DNA of 64,000 nucleotides from Neoarius graeffei. Lineage: Eukaryota > Chordata > Actinopteri > Siluriformes > Ariidae. The stretch's first letter is position 1. The number at the start of each line of letters is the position of its first letter. The DNA lies in NCBI RefSeq assembly GCF_027579695.1, contig NC_083575.1:66439154-66503153 (forward strand). The letters run 5' to 3'. Positions 22,953 through 33,908 of the stretch are shown here, piece by piece. The notes below the pieces were generated by a model that ran no database searches, had not been told where the DNA came from, and saw only the letters and a list, made by a program, of their open reading frames with translations. Position numbers and translations under genes: made by a program.

Positions 22953-24276
22953 CAGGGCTCGAAATTCATGGTGGTCCGGTCACCTGAGGCAACTTAATTT
23001 GTCATTTGGCGGGTAATTCCTGTCACTAGCCAGCCTGGCTGGCTAGTTGAAAATAAAAAAATATATATGAAGCGAAAATCAGACACACCGTCAACTAAAG
23101 CCGCCACATATTAAGTGTGTGCCATGTCTGTGTTAATCCAAGTGTTTATCGGCAGGATGGAAAATACCAAAGAATTCCGAATCATATCGTGTACAAGTCA
23201 AGCTGTCAGTTTTTTCACTACTGCGCATGCATATAACACATCTCGTTGAATATTGCGGTAATCACGTGTAGTATTGGACCAGGTGGGTGGAGCACAGAGG
23301 CACGGCAGGCCAGAACTGAGTTCTCAATGAACTATTTATTGCTAGCTTTTCAGCCTTTTATCACTTCCCAGCCGCGCGTGCGCGCACATGTGTTCTGGTT
23401 GGGGAGAGCTCCCTTTCTCTGCTCTCCTCTCCTTTTAAAGGGCGTGGTCACTGGGGAAGACACACAAACACAGGTTAATCCCCATCAGGTGCAATGATTC
23501 CACCACTTACCTTCCCTGACTCCGCCCTCCATTCACAGACCGATGCTTGGCCACGCCCCCGCTGCCACATCACGTTATCAAATTCAATAGATGTGGCCAC
23601 ATTATCGCCCATTTAAACACGTGTTTTTGTTGTTGTTTACATCTACATCTGCCAAAGCTACATTGCGATGTGGAATTTTCTGAAAGGTGTACAGAAACCG
23701 ACAGAGATGGGGACAAAGTGACCTCGGTCTGAAGAGGAGAAAAAGGCCGCCGATAAAGCGTACGAGAAGGAGAAATGACAAAGGACTTATAAGCAAACGT
23801 GGGAGCAGGGTAGGTCTTGGCTGCGATACGATTTTTATGGAATAATTAATTTTTTTCAAGTTGATTCCTAGTCAATATGAAGCTCCTAATGCTTTCTCTC
23901 TCATAAATGGTTAAATACAGAAAGCATGTTGGACATATTTTGGGTGCTATAGTCATGACAGTAAGTATATTTGTTTTCAATACTCATACACCAAGTTGCC
24001 AAGTTTTCCAATATATTATTATTTGTTGATATTATATTATGGTGCTCTGTGTTGTTCTCATTTATGTATTTAACAACAACATCAAAATACTCGGGTCTTG
24101 AAATAAATGCACATTAGTCATGAACAATGGTAACTACTCTTTTTTGTGTTATTTTTGACAGAAGTAAAATTCATACATGAACAAATTTTGGCTAGTTGAT
24201 TTTCTGTTTGGCTAGTTACTTTGGAAGGTAACTAGTCTGGCTGGCTGGTGAAAAAATATATGAATTTCTAGGCCTG
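22953..24276. mobile_element. hAT-like element, non-autonomous, 8-bp TSD
   Basis: Left end CAGGGCTCGAAATTCAT; the right end is the complement of CAGGCCTAGAAATTCATA. An exact 8-bp duplication, tctcaacc, lies at 22945-22952 and 24277-24284. Inner ends carry inverted 'agccagcctggctggctagt'-type motifs. No transposase is recognisable. A solo LTR has inserted at 23267. Confidence 0.88.
23267..23569 (-). mobile_element. Fossil solo LTR inside hAT element
   Basis: 303-bp unit beginning TGTAG and ending GCCACA on the + strand, with a 5-bp duplication tcacg at 23262-23266 and 23570-23574. An AATAAA signal on the minus strand suggests minus orientation. The family is not determined (Ty3/gypsy-like is a guess). 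No internal region is left. It is younger than the hAT element. Confidence 0.75.
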
Positions 24277-24284
24277 TCTCAACC

Positions 24285-24428
24285 AGTCCAGCTCAAATAT
24301 TTGCCAGAAGGAATCCAAAATGGCAAGGAATTGACCGAGAAGAAGCAATTTTTGTTGAACTACTCATTAAGGTTTGATTAGTCCATAACTTCATTAATAA
24401 TTGTAATTTAGCAAATCTGGGTGGAAGT
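24285..24428 (+). repeat. Minisatellite-like unit 1
   Basis: Resembles 26051-26205 and 26206-26300 ('gaagaagc-attttt', 'ctcattaaggtttgattagtcc'). The Tc1-like element at 24431 has inserted between units. Confidence 0.6.
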
Positions 24429-24430
24429 TA

Positions 24431-26048
24431 CAGTGGTACGCAAAAGTTTGGGCACCCCTGGTCAAAACTGCTGTTACTGTGAACAGTTAAGCAATTTGAA
24501 GATGAAATGATCTCCAAAAGGCATAAAGTTAAAGATGACTCATTCCCTTTATATTTTGAGCAATTTTTTTTTATTTTCATCTTTTACATTTTCAAAATGA
24601 CATAAAAGGAAAAAGGCCCGAAGCAAAAGTTTGGGCACCCTGCATGGTTAGTACCTAGTAACACCCCCTTTGGCAAGTATCACAGCTTGTAAACACTTTT
24701 TGTAGCCAGCTAATAATCTTTCAGTTCTTACCTGGGGGATTTTCACACATTCGTCCTTGCAAAAGGCTTCCAGTTCTACAAGTTTCTTGGGCTGTCTTGC
24801 ACTCACTGCTCTTTTGAGATCTATCCACAGATTTTCAATGATGTTTAGGTCAGGGGACTGTGAGGGCCAGGGCAAAACCTTCAGCTTGTGCCTCTTGAGG
24901 TATTCCATTGTAGATTTTGAGGTGTGTTTTGGATCATCGTCTTATTGTAGGACCCATCCTCTTTTTAACTTCAACTTTTTTACAGATGGTGTGATGTTTG
25001 CTTCCAGAATTTGCTGGTATTTATTCAAATCCATACTTTCCTCAACCAATGAAATGTGCCCTGTGCCACTGGCTGCAACACAACCCCAAAGCATGATTGA
25101 TCTACACCCATGCTTCAGAGTTGGAGAGGTGTTCTTTTCCTGGAATTTGGCACCCTTTTTTCTCCAAACATACCTTTGCACATTGTGGCCAAAAAGTTCT
25201 ATTTTGATTTCATCAGTCCACAGGACTTGTTTCCAAAATGCATCAGGCTTATTTAGATGTTCATTTGCAAACTTCAGACGCTGAATTTTGTGGCTAGGAC
25301 GCAGGAACAGTTTTCTTCTGATGACTCTTCCACGAAGGTCATATTTGTTCAGGTGTCGCTGCATAGTAGAACAGTGCACCACCACTCCAGGGTCTGCTAA
25401 ATCTTTCTGAAGGTCTTTTGCAGTCAAACAGGGGTTTTATTTGCCTTTCTCGCAATCCGATGAGCAGTTCTTTCAGAAAGTTTTCTTCATCTTCCAGACC
25501 TCACTTTGATCTCCACTGTTTCTGTTAACTGCCATTTCTTAATAAAATTACAATCTGAAGAAACAGCTACCTGAAAACACTTTGCTACATTCTTGTAGCC
25601 TTCTCCTGCTTTGTGAGCATCAATTATTTTATTATTCAGAATGCGAGGGAGTTGCTTAGAGGAGCCCATGGCTGTTGATTTTAGGGGCAAGTTTGAGGAG
25701 TCAGAGAATTTATACAGCTTTGAAATCTGCATCATCTGACCTTTCCTAATGAATAATTTGAACAAGCCACAGCTCAATAAGCTAATTAAGGTCTGGAACC
25801 TTGGTAAAATTTACCTGAGAACTCAAATTTATTGGGGTGCCCAAACTTTCACATGGTGTTCCTTTTCTTTTTTTCCCTCTCCAATTGTACAAAACAAAAA
25901 TAATACACAAATCTCGCAGAAAACACTGAAAAGAAATGTGTCATCTTTACCTTTACGCCTTTTGGTGATCAGTTCATCTTCTGCTCACTTAACTATTCAC
26001 AGTAACAGACATTTTCAGTCAGGGTGCCCAAACTTTTGCATGCCACTG
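24431..26048 (-). mobile_element. Tc1-like element, minus strand, TA flanked
   Basis: TIRs CAGTGGTACGCAAAAGTTTG and the complement (aacttttgcatgccactg), with TA at 24429-24430 and 26049-26050. An inner repeat 'gcaaaagtttgggcaccct' occurs at about 24622, again giving an IR/DR-like layout. This family differs from copies 1-4. Confidence 0.9.
24648..25669 (-). pseudogene. Tc1-like transposase, broken
   Basis: Starts at 25669 'MGSSKQLPRILNNKIIDAHK' with 'AGEGYKNVAKCFQVAVSSDC', then a frameshift near 25440-25490. It continues 'MTAKDLQKDLADPGVVVHCS', 'KPDAFWKQVLWTDEIKIELF' (first Asp), 'SIMLWGCVAASGTGHISLVE', a stop after 'RGWVLQ' and a frameshift in the 'DDDPKHTS' region. 'SQSPDLNIIENLWIDLKRAV' gives the Glu. 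It ends 'VILAKGGVTRY' and TAA at 24648. Overall length matches the family (about 340 residues). Confidence 0.85.
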
Positions 26049-26050
26049 TA

Positions 26051-26355
26051 TATGCACCCTAGGTACCCCTACCTTCATGCTAAAAAGAATCAAAATCAGT
26101 GAAGACTTGAGGGGGAAGAAGCGATTTGTGTGGAAACTGCTCATTAGGGCTTAATTACTCCATATCTTCATTATTAATTGCAATTATGCAAATCCGGGTA
26201 GAAGCCGTACGCACCCCAGGCAGACCTACCTTCCTGCCAAAAAGAATAAAAATTAGTGAAGAACTGAGAGAAAAAAAGCGATTTTTGTGAAATGTGGATG
26301 ACAAACGACGGACAAAACATGATGGCGTAAACTCATCGCCTGTCAGCCGGATGAG
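26051..26355 (+). repeat. Minisatellite-like units 2 and 3
   Basis: 'ccttcatgctaaaaagaatc' at 26071 and 'ccttcctgccaaaaagaata' at 26230 mark two units about 155 bp apart. The region ends before an (AAT)n run at 26356-26405. Confidence 0.65.

Positions 26356-26405
<50 letters not shown>
26356..26405. repeat. (AAT)n microsatellite
   Basis: About 16 units. Confidence 0.97.
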
Positions 26406-26664
26406 CACCCCCAAGTGGACAATCAACAAAACTTACACTGAAAATTATTTGTGTATTGGATTAGTTTTATCTTCAAACTGAAAAAGATATGTAAATCTGA
26501 ATAATATAATATTCATGAACTATAGCATGAATTAAGTATTGGGCTTAGCTCATACATGGGGTCTTTTCAAACTGTAAAGTGTAAGATGCCATGTGGCATG
26601 TATTGCAGGTTGCATTTCTGGATGCAGCGGTGGACTGTGTTAAGCGACAACGGTTTTCCAATGT

Positions 26665-27016
26665 GGGCGGCATGGTTGTGTAGTGGTTAGCACTGTCGCC
26701 TCACAGCAAGAAGTTTCTGGGTTTGAGCCCAGCAGCTGACAGTGGCCTTTCTGTGTGGAGTTTGCATGTTCTCCTCGTGTCTGCATGGGTTTCCTCCGGG
26801 TGCTCCGGTTTCCCCCACAGTCCAAAGCCATGCAGGTTAGGCTACTAAATTGACCATAGGTGTGAATGTGAGTGGTTGTTTGTCTATCAGCCCTGTGATG
26901 ACCTGGCGACTTGTCCAGGGTGTACCCCGCCTCTCACCCATAGTCAGATGGGATAGGCTCCAGCTTGCCTGCGACCCTGTACAGGATAAGCAGTCACAGA
27001 TAATAGATGGGTGGAT
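26665..27016 (+). repeat. V-SINE, slightly deleted, 13-bp TSD
   Basis: Target duplication ggttttccaatgt at 26652-26664 and 27017-27029. Head 'ggcggcatggttgtgtagtg' present. Short deletions around 26842 and 26975. Tail 'gataatagatgggtggat'. Confidence 0.93.
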
Positions 27017-27140
27017 GGTTTTCCAATGTAATACTGAGCCTATGTGGCTATATTTGTCACATTAACCAGATGGTTTCTCAGGCAGTGCTGCCTAAGGGCT
27101 CAATGATCATGCACAAGATTGGAAACAGTGGTTTCTGATC

Positions 27141-27314
27141 TTACCCTTTATGCACTGAGATGTCTCTGAATTCCCTGAATCTTTTCACAATATTATTTAA
27201 TGGAGATTTTGAAAGACCTAAATTCTCTGCAATCTTGCGTTGAGAAATGTTCTTTTTGAATTCACTAACAATTCTCTCATGAATTTTGGCACAAAGGAGT
27301 GAGCCATGACCCAT
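27141..27314 (-). pseudogene. Tc1/mariner transposase N-terminal remnant
   Basis: Reads 'MGHGSLLCAKIHERIVSEFK' from 27314, then 'KNISQRKIAENLGLSKSPLN' and 'NIVKRFREFRDISVHKG', an HTH closely like the transposase at 1446. It stops at 27141 and the rest is degraded noncoding sequence up to the SINE and beyond. Confidence 0.8.
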
Positions 27315-27667
27315 CCTTGCTTGCAAAGATTGAGTCTTTGGTGCTGCTCTTTTTATACCCAATCATGATACCTTCACCTGTTACCAGTTAACCTGCTTAT
27401 TGTGGAATCTTCCAAAATGGTGGTACTTGAATATCCTATAAACTTTTAGGTCTTATTTTGCCTCTGTCCCAACTTTTCTTGAGTGTGTTGCAAGCATCAA
27501 ATTCTAACTTCGTTTATATTTACAAAATACAATTATGTTGCTCAGTAAAACTATTGAAAATCTTTTCTTTGTACTTTTGTCAAATAAACATTCACATCAA
27601 TGAACAAATCACAGATTTTTGTTTTTATTGCATTTTGGAAAATATCCCAACTTTTCTGGAAATGGGG

Positions 27668-28463
27668 TTTGAGTGGTATTTATTTCGTAGACATTCTCAC
27701 AAAGCAGCTTTGCAGAAATCTGGAATTTTAGATCTCTAATGAGCAACCAGATCCTATTAATATTTATTTACTGTACACTGACTGATTTCTTGCAGGAGAG
27801 TTGCTCAAGTGGGTTTCATCAGCCTGCTTTTAAATGTCATATAATGCTATGTCATAACTGCAGGATATTTTTGTCACACATATCTGAGCAGTTTTATCGA
27901 TCATTACCATCTGTCTTTTTATTCAAGTAGAAAGCGTCACCATCAGCCATCTGACCATCTGCAGCATGAAGAATGCATTTACACCAATACACACCCTGTG
28001 CATTTTCTGCAAAGACTGTTGTCAATAAACCCTGACCTCATTAAAGTCAAAGGTCAACCCTGACCCTGACCATGAGACCTCAGATGCAGCTAGGTATGTT
28101 GAAAAAAATGGAAGCGTAGATAGAAGACACTTCATAGGAATATACAATGAGGTACGTATATTCCCTTTTAAACTGAAGAATCCCATCATGGTGGAAAAAC
28201 AAATCTATATACAGAAGAATCTTTTGGGTGTGTGCATGTCTTGTGTTGTTATATTCAGCATCTCAGTAAAAAGGAAGTGGATTCTTAAATGTTCAGATCA
28301 GGTCTGAGTTTCTCAAAAGCATTCCAGCAGAAAGATCACTATGCAATGGTAGAGCTGGAGGCAATGGAAAAACTCCCTAAGACATTACGAGGAAGAAACC
28401 ATGACAGAAAAGGGAACACATCCTCATCTGGGTAAGACCGGATGGTGTGATTGTAAATAATTT
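27668..28463. repeat. Divergent pieces of the otophysan dispersed repeat
   Basis: 27668-27745 ('acaaagcagctttgcagaaa', 'aatgagcaac') and 28340-28440 ('ggcaatggaaaaactcccta', 'gggaacacatcctcatctgg') match the two ends of the repeat at 14615. The 600 bp between them match nothing here. Confidence 0.55.
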
Positions 28464-28476
28464 CACTTTTATATCT

Positions 28477-28846
28477 CATCTCATTATCTCTAGCCGCTTT
28501 ATCCTGTTCTACAGGGTCGCAGGCAAGCTGGAGCCTATCCCAGCTGACTACGAGCGAAAGGCGGGGCACACCCTGGACAAATCGCCAGGTCATCACAGGG
28601 CTGACACATAGACACAGACAACCATTCACACTCACATTCACACCTATGGTCAATTTAGAGTCACCAGTTAACCTAACCTGCATGTCTTTGGACTGTGGGG
28701 GAAACCATAGCACCCAGAGGAAACCCACGCAGACACGGGGAGAACATGCAAACTCCACACAGAAAGGCCCTTGCCGGCCACAGGGCTTGAACTCAGACCT
28801 TCTTGCTGTGAGGCGACAGCACTAACCACTACACCACCGTGCCGCC
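28477..28846 (-). repeat. V-SINE, full length, 13-bp TSD
   Basis: Target duplication cacttttatatct at 28464-28476 and 28847-28859. gatga-type tail, intact head (accgtgccgcc). Confidence 0.95.
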
Positions 28847-29087
28847 CACTTTTATATCTGTATATTATATTGTCAAAACATGCAATTGTGCAGCCAGGAA
28901 GTTGTGATCTTATGAGCAACTTATGATTATGAACATTGTGAATATGAATATGAGCTTAACTGTACAGTGCTTTTGGGAAACAGGGCCCTGATAAAACAAA
29001 AACTTTCAACTTAGTTCTGTAATGTTAGCATGATCTGTCTGGAATAGCAGTTTGTCTAATCATTCATACATTCCTTTCTTTATTCAT

Positions 29088-29385
29088 CCATTTTCAGAAA
29101 CCTTTATCATGATCAGGGTTGCACTGGACCTGAAGTCTATCACAGGAACATCCATCCATTATCTGTAGCCGCTTATCCTGTTCTACAGGGTTGCAGGCAA
29201 GCTGGAGCCTATCCCAGCTGACTATGGGTGAGAGGCGGGGTACACCCTGGACAAGTCGCCAGGTCATCGCAGGGCCTCACAGGAACATTTGACACAATAT
29301 ACACTCTTGATGAGACACCAGTCACCATGTACAGACATTCAAACCTGTGGCAATTCAATGCAGCCAATCCATCTACTGGAATTTT
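29088..29385 (-). repeat. Older V-SINE-related SINE, interrupted
   Basis: Tail side 'tttatcatgatcagggttgc' and body 'gatgagacaccagtcaccat', 'ccaatccatctactgga' match the older SINE type in reverse. A truncated V-SINE tail has inserted in its middle. Confidence 0.7.
29152..29276 (-). repeat. V-SINE, 5'-truncated tail copy
   Basis: Tail-only insertion with duplication tcacaggaacat at 29140-29151 and 29277-29288. It is truncated at 'gccctgcgatgacctgg', the same place as at 2294. Confidence 0.92.
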
Positions 29386-29388
29386 TCA

Positions 29389-29790
29389 ATTTAATCTAAT
29401 CTCTCGAGTGAAAACTGACAGGTAAATAACCCAAGAGGGGAAAAAAATAATAAGTTGGCCTTGAGGAACAGGCTACAGTAAAAAGTTTGCTCCAACACTT
29501 CTAACAGACAGGAAAATTCACTTGTGAGTATCATGTTTCATTAGTTTTATGTGTGGCCCAGGTCCAAATTTAATAGTGTTAAGATCAGAAAGGTCTGTGG
29601 GTTGCATGAACCATGATCTGAGGCTCTAATCTACATTTTTACACAAGTCTAAAATTAAACCAGTAATTCTTACTGGATTAATTTTAGGTTAGATGCCTGT
29701 TTGGCATCCAGTCCAGGTAGACTGGTCAGTGCATGTACATGGGCCAAGACTTATTAACACCTCATGACCTTTAATCTCATTGTACATGTG
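29389..29790. other. Intergenic, no feature recognised
   Basis: No supportable gene or repeat. Confidence 0.4.
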
Positions 29791-29792
29791 TA

Positions 29793-30038
29793 CACTGCAA
29801 AACCTGATAAGGTCACTGAGCTAAAAAATTTTATTGAAACCGATTACGTAAAAATTTTTGAGGTAAGTAACAAATTTTTTAAGGTAAGATTTCTTAAAAA
29901 ATTACAATTAAGTGTAACTATAGTGTAATTTTTAAGAAATCTTACCTTAAAAAATTTAAGTTGCTTACCTCAAAAATTTTTACGTAATTGGTTTCAATAA
30001 AATTTTTGAGCTCAGTGACCTTATCGGGTTTTACAGTG
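29793..30038. mobile_element. Palindromic MITE, TA flanked
   Basis: Ends CACTGCAAAACCTGATAAGG and complement; TA at 29791-29792 and 30039-30040. The two arms (about 115 bp each) pair almost throughout, for example 'aggtaagatttcttaaaaaa' with its complement. The centre is near 29917. Confidence 0.93.
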
Positions 30039-30040
30039 TA

Positions 30041-31120
30041 TAGCGACAATAAAGGCATTCTATTCTATTCTCTATTCTATGATCACTGTGTTCCTGGAAT
30101 AAAATCTGCTTTTAACATTTCTTTCTCAATGGTAGAAACAGTTCATGCTCATTTACAAGGTCAGGCTTAGGTGAGACAGGGTTTGAGCAGTGGGAACTGG
30201 TTCAATATTCTCTGGGTAAATAAACCAGGCTCCATCTAACAACCACTGTAGTTAATCATAAGATAAACACACTGAGACACGACTGTTATACTAGCAGAGT
30301 GGCACATAGTAGTTGAGTGGTTAAGTTTGGACTGTCACTGTGGGGTGCTTGAGCAAGGCTCATAACCCTCAACTGCACAGCTTTATCCTATCCTATCCTA
30401 TCCTATCCTATCCTATCCTATCCTATCCTATCCTACCGAATTTTGCCTAACTTGTAAGTCACTTTGGATACAATCATTTTCGATGTGAATAGGAAGGTAA
30501 ATGTATCTCAGGATGGTCATGCAAAAAATCCTTGAGTGTGGAAAAGAAGTTTCATGTATAAACAGTAGAAACAGAAAATAAGTTGCTTTTAAGTACAAAT
30601 AAACAATAATTACAGGTGACTTAGTTTTATCATTATTCAAAATTGGATGTTGATGTAACAACCTGCTGGTGAAATCTGGATGTGAGATTTATTTGAGAAA
30701 CCCAAAGTACACAAAAGACAACATAACAGCTGAACCCATATTTTACAGCTACTTATGTCAGCTCTCTACCTACAGACATGCAAAGATACACTAATATAAA
30801 AATACTGGGTCAGGACTACTACAACTACTACTACTACTACTACTACTACTAATAATAATAATAATAATATGAGTGTTTTGGATTAAGTCCATCCATCCAT
30901 AAGTCCATTTATGTGAATTTGGAAGCTCTAATAGGATTTGATATGATCAGATCTACACATGGTCCCATATTTGCACAGCAATTCATATATAAATAACAAA
31001 TATACAAATCAAATGTTTGAACTCATGTGGTCATTGGTGACTTCATTATTACTACAAAATAATAATGATATTAACACGGAGTTAATACATACAGAGTTAT
31101 GCACTGACCAAGAAAAGTGT
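30041..31120. other. Intergenic with microsatellites
   Basis: Holds a 'gacaataaaggcattctatt' SINE-tail-like segment at 30045, a (TATCC)n array at 30384-30434 and an (ACT)n/(AAT)n array at 30823-30869. Nothing coding is supportable. Confidence 0.6.
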
Positions 31121-31130
31121 TAAACAAATC

Positions 31131-31497
31131 CATCCATTATCTGTAACCACTTATCCTGTGCAGGGTCGCAGGCAAGCTGGAGCCTATCCCAGCTGACTAC
31201 GGGCGAGAGGCGGGGTACACCCTGGACAAGTCGCCAGGACATCACAGGGCTGACACGTAGAGACAAACAACCATTCACACTCACATTCACACCTACGGTC
31301 AGTTTAGAGCCACCAATTAGCCTAACCTGCATATCTTTGGACTGTGGGGGAAACCGGAGCACCCAGAGGAAACCCACGCAGACACAGGGAGAACATGCAA
31401 ACTCCACACAGAAAGGCCCCAGTCGACCACTGGACTCAAACCCAGAACCTTCTTGCTATGAGGTGACAGTGCTAACCACTACACCACTATGCCACCC
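31131..31497 (-). repeat. V-SINE, full length, (tgga)n tail type
   Basis: Target duplication taaacaaatc at 31121-31130 and 31498-31507. Tail 'ccatccattatctgtaacca'. Confidence 0.94.
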
Positions 31498-31514
31498 TAA
31501 ACAAATCTATTTTT

Positions 31515-31898
31515 CATCTCATCTCATCTCATCTCATTATCTCTAGCCGCTTTATCCTTCTACAGGGTCGCAGGCAAGCTGGAGCCTATCTCAGCTGACT
31601 ATGGGCGAAAGGCGGGGTACACCCTGGACAAGTCGCCAGGTCATCACAGGGCTGACACATAGACACAGACAACCATTCACACACTCATTCACACCTACGG
31701 TCAATTTAGAGTCACCAGTTAACCTAATCTGCATGTCTTTGGACTGTGGGGGAAACCGGAGCACCCGGAGGAAACCCACACGGACACGGGGAGAACATGC
31801 AAACTCCACACAGAAAAGCCCTCGCCGGCCCCGGGGCTCGAACCCAGGACCTTCTTGCTGTGAGGCGACAGCGCTAACCACTACACCACCGTGCCGCC
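31515..31898 (-). repeat. V-SINE, full length, (gatga)n tail type
   Basis: Target duplication caaatctattttt at 31502-31514 and 31899-31911. It inserted into the right-hand target duplication of the SINE at 31131. It is well preserved, including box B (gggctcgaaccc in reverse). Confidence 0.95.
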
Positions 31899-32142
31899 CA
31901 AATCTATTTTTTTTATTTTAAATCCTTAACAATATTCCTAATAAAGCTTTATCAGTTTAATATTATCAAAAAGTACTTAATGAAAAATAACCTTTGATTC
32001 AGAAACATTTACATTTCTCTTGGAAACAAATCTCAACCATAGGCCTTTCTCAAAATGTCTTTAAGACAATCAAAATCATATAGTCAAGCATGTCTAAATA
32101 ATATATATGTCTCAAGATATTTAAATATTGTAGCAGTTTACA

Positions 32143-32219
32143 ACCCCAGATAAAAAAAAGCTGGGATGATATGTTGAAATTGAAATTAAAACTGCAAACA
32201 ATGATTGGTAAATAAGCTT
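32143..32219 (+). repeat. End fragment of a Tc1/mariner-like element
   Basis: 'caaccccagataaaaaaaag' and 'attgaaattaaaactgcaaa' match, inverted, the right end of the decayed element at 47600-47805. Confidence 0.6.
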
Positions 32220-32228
32220 TGACCTGTA

Positions 32229-32345
32229 TTAGATTAGATTAGATTAGATTAGATTAGATTAGATTAGATTAGATTAGATTAGATTAGATTAGATTAGATT
32301 AGATTCACTTTATTGATCCCACATTGGGGAAATTCACGTTACAGT
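32229..32345. repeat. (AGATT)n array and 'cactttattgatcccacatt' segment
   Basis: About 15 pentanucleotide units 32229-32305, then a 3'-end-like segment related to 17770. Confidence 0.9.
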
Positions 32346-32448
32346 AGCAAGAAAAAGTCATACAACAGAGCAGCACATTATTTGATGTTTTACCTCATTA
32401 ATTTCAATTTTGATTATTGTCATCTTTGTCATATTTTTTGTTACTAAA

Positions 32449-32451
<3 letters not shown>

Positions 32452-32492
<41 letters not shown>
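32452..32492. repeat. (AT)n microsatellite
   Basis: Twenty units directly before a V-SINE. Confidence 0.97.
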
Positions 32493-32493
<1 letters not shown>

Positions 32494-32495
<2 letters not shown>

Positions 32496-32860
32496 TGGTG
32501 GTGGTGTAGTGGTTAGCACTGTTGCCTCACAGCAAGAAGGTCCTGTGTTCGAGCCCAGTGGCCAGCGAGGGCCTTTCTGTGTGGAGTTTGCATGTTCTCC
32601 CCGTGTCTGCGTGGGTTTCCTCTGGGTGCTCCAGTTTCCCCCACAGTCCAAAGACATGCAGGTTAGGCTAATTGGTGGCTCTAAATTGACCGTAGGTGTG
32701 AATGGTTGTTTGTCTCTATGTGTTAGCCCTGCGATGACCTGGCGACTTGTCCAGGGTGTACCCCGCCTCTCGCCCATAGTCAGCTGGGATAGGCTCCAGC
32801 TTGCCTGCGACCCTGTAGAACAGGGTAAGCAGCTACAGATAATGGATAGATGGATGGATA
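32494..32860 (+). repeat. V-SINE, full length, (tgga)n tail type
   Basis: Head with a GGT duplication (ggtggtggtggtgtagtgg), box B (gtgttcgagccc), tail 'aatggatagatggatgga'. Confidence 0.92.
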
Positions 32861-33698
32861 TATCTAAAATTAGGTTCGAAGTTATTTGAACTCGTGAATC
32901 AAGCCATTAAAAAGTATCTATATTTCTAGTTTTGGACTATCCTCAAGACTTTTGCATGCAAACTGCTAATTCAGGCCATCTACGGTATGAGTAGATTGTA
33001 TGCCAGTCATTCATTAGAAAGACCGAAGACCAGCAAAGGCAGCAGTCACCAAAGATTTGTCACATGTCTGGTTCACCGTCATTCAGGGTTCCTGGGTGCC
33101 AAGCGTTTCACAAAAAAATTTTAATTAGCAGTAAGAAAACTAAAGTCTCTTTAAAAAGAAGCGGGCCAAAAGAGAAACAATTGCTTCTGTTCATGTGTCA
33201 GTTTGTGTGCCAGACAAAGCTGATTAGAGTGGCTTGAGGATGTATTACAAACACATTTATTTTACTTCTGGGAAGCTTTCCAAGAGAAACAAAGCAAAGA
33301 AAATCTAAAATACAGTGGGTTTTATTGAGAAACTATGAACTGTTCATCTGACATGCCAGGATTGAGAATCTACAGATGCTCTCATTATAAGCAACAGTGG
33401 ATTTTTTTTCTTTTACACTGTGGGAAAATATCCAATTAATCAATACCTTTTTTTAATGACGTGCAATACATTGTTTTTCTATTCAATCCACAACCTGTAC
33501 ATATTGCTTGATTTTCATATAGTTTCTGTTAAGTGTATTTATGTTCATTTGGTACTGTATATATTATATTTATTTATTTATCACCTTTCTTAGCTCTCAG
33601 GTATTTGCTAAGTAAGTGCTGTGGGGTTTGTTGTTGTTGTTGTTGTTTTGTGGGTTTTTTTGTTATATTTTTGTCTTAATTTTTTGCACCTTTGGGAC
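32861..33698. other. Intergenic, no feature recognised
   Basis: Contains a short (TTG)n run near 33630. No supportable gene. Confidence 0.4.
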
Positions 33699-33908
33699 TA
33701 ACACAAAAGAATATGGTTAGTTTTTTCTTTTTTATCAGACATCTAGTTTTAGGTTTGTTTACCTGACATGTTTCGACGTACGTAACTGTCATCTTCCTCA
33801 GAGTGTCACCGGATGTTGTTGGTGACGCATCTTATCAGCTGATGTTTCCAAAGGCGTGACCTTCCTGTCTGGTTTGACAGGTCGGTCACGCCTTCTACTG
33901 TCTGTTCG

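Larger units (their letters stand above)
26580..27674 (-). mobile_element. Decayed Tc1/mariner-like element, 5' half
   Basis: The right end carries a TIR like the element at 1085 (cccaacttttctggaaatgg), with a subterminal copy at about 27468. The coding part lies on the minus strand and is truncated at the left near 26580. A V-SINE (26665-27016) has inserted. Confidence 0.75.
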
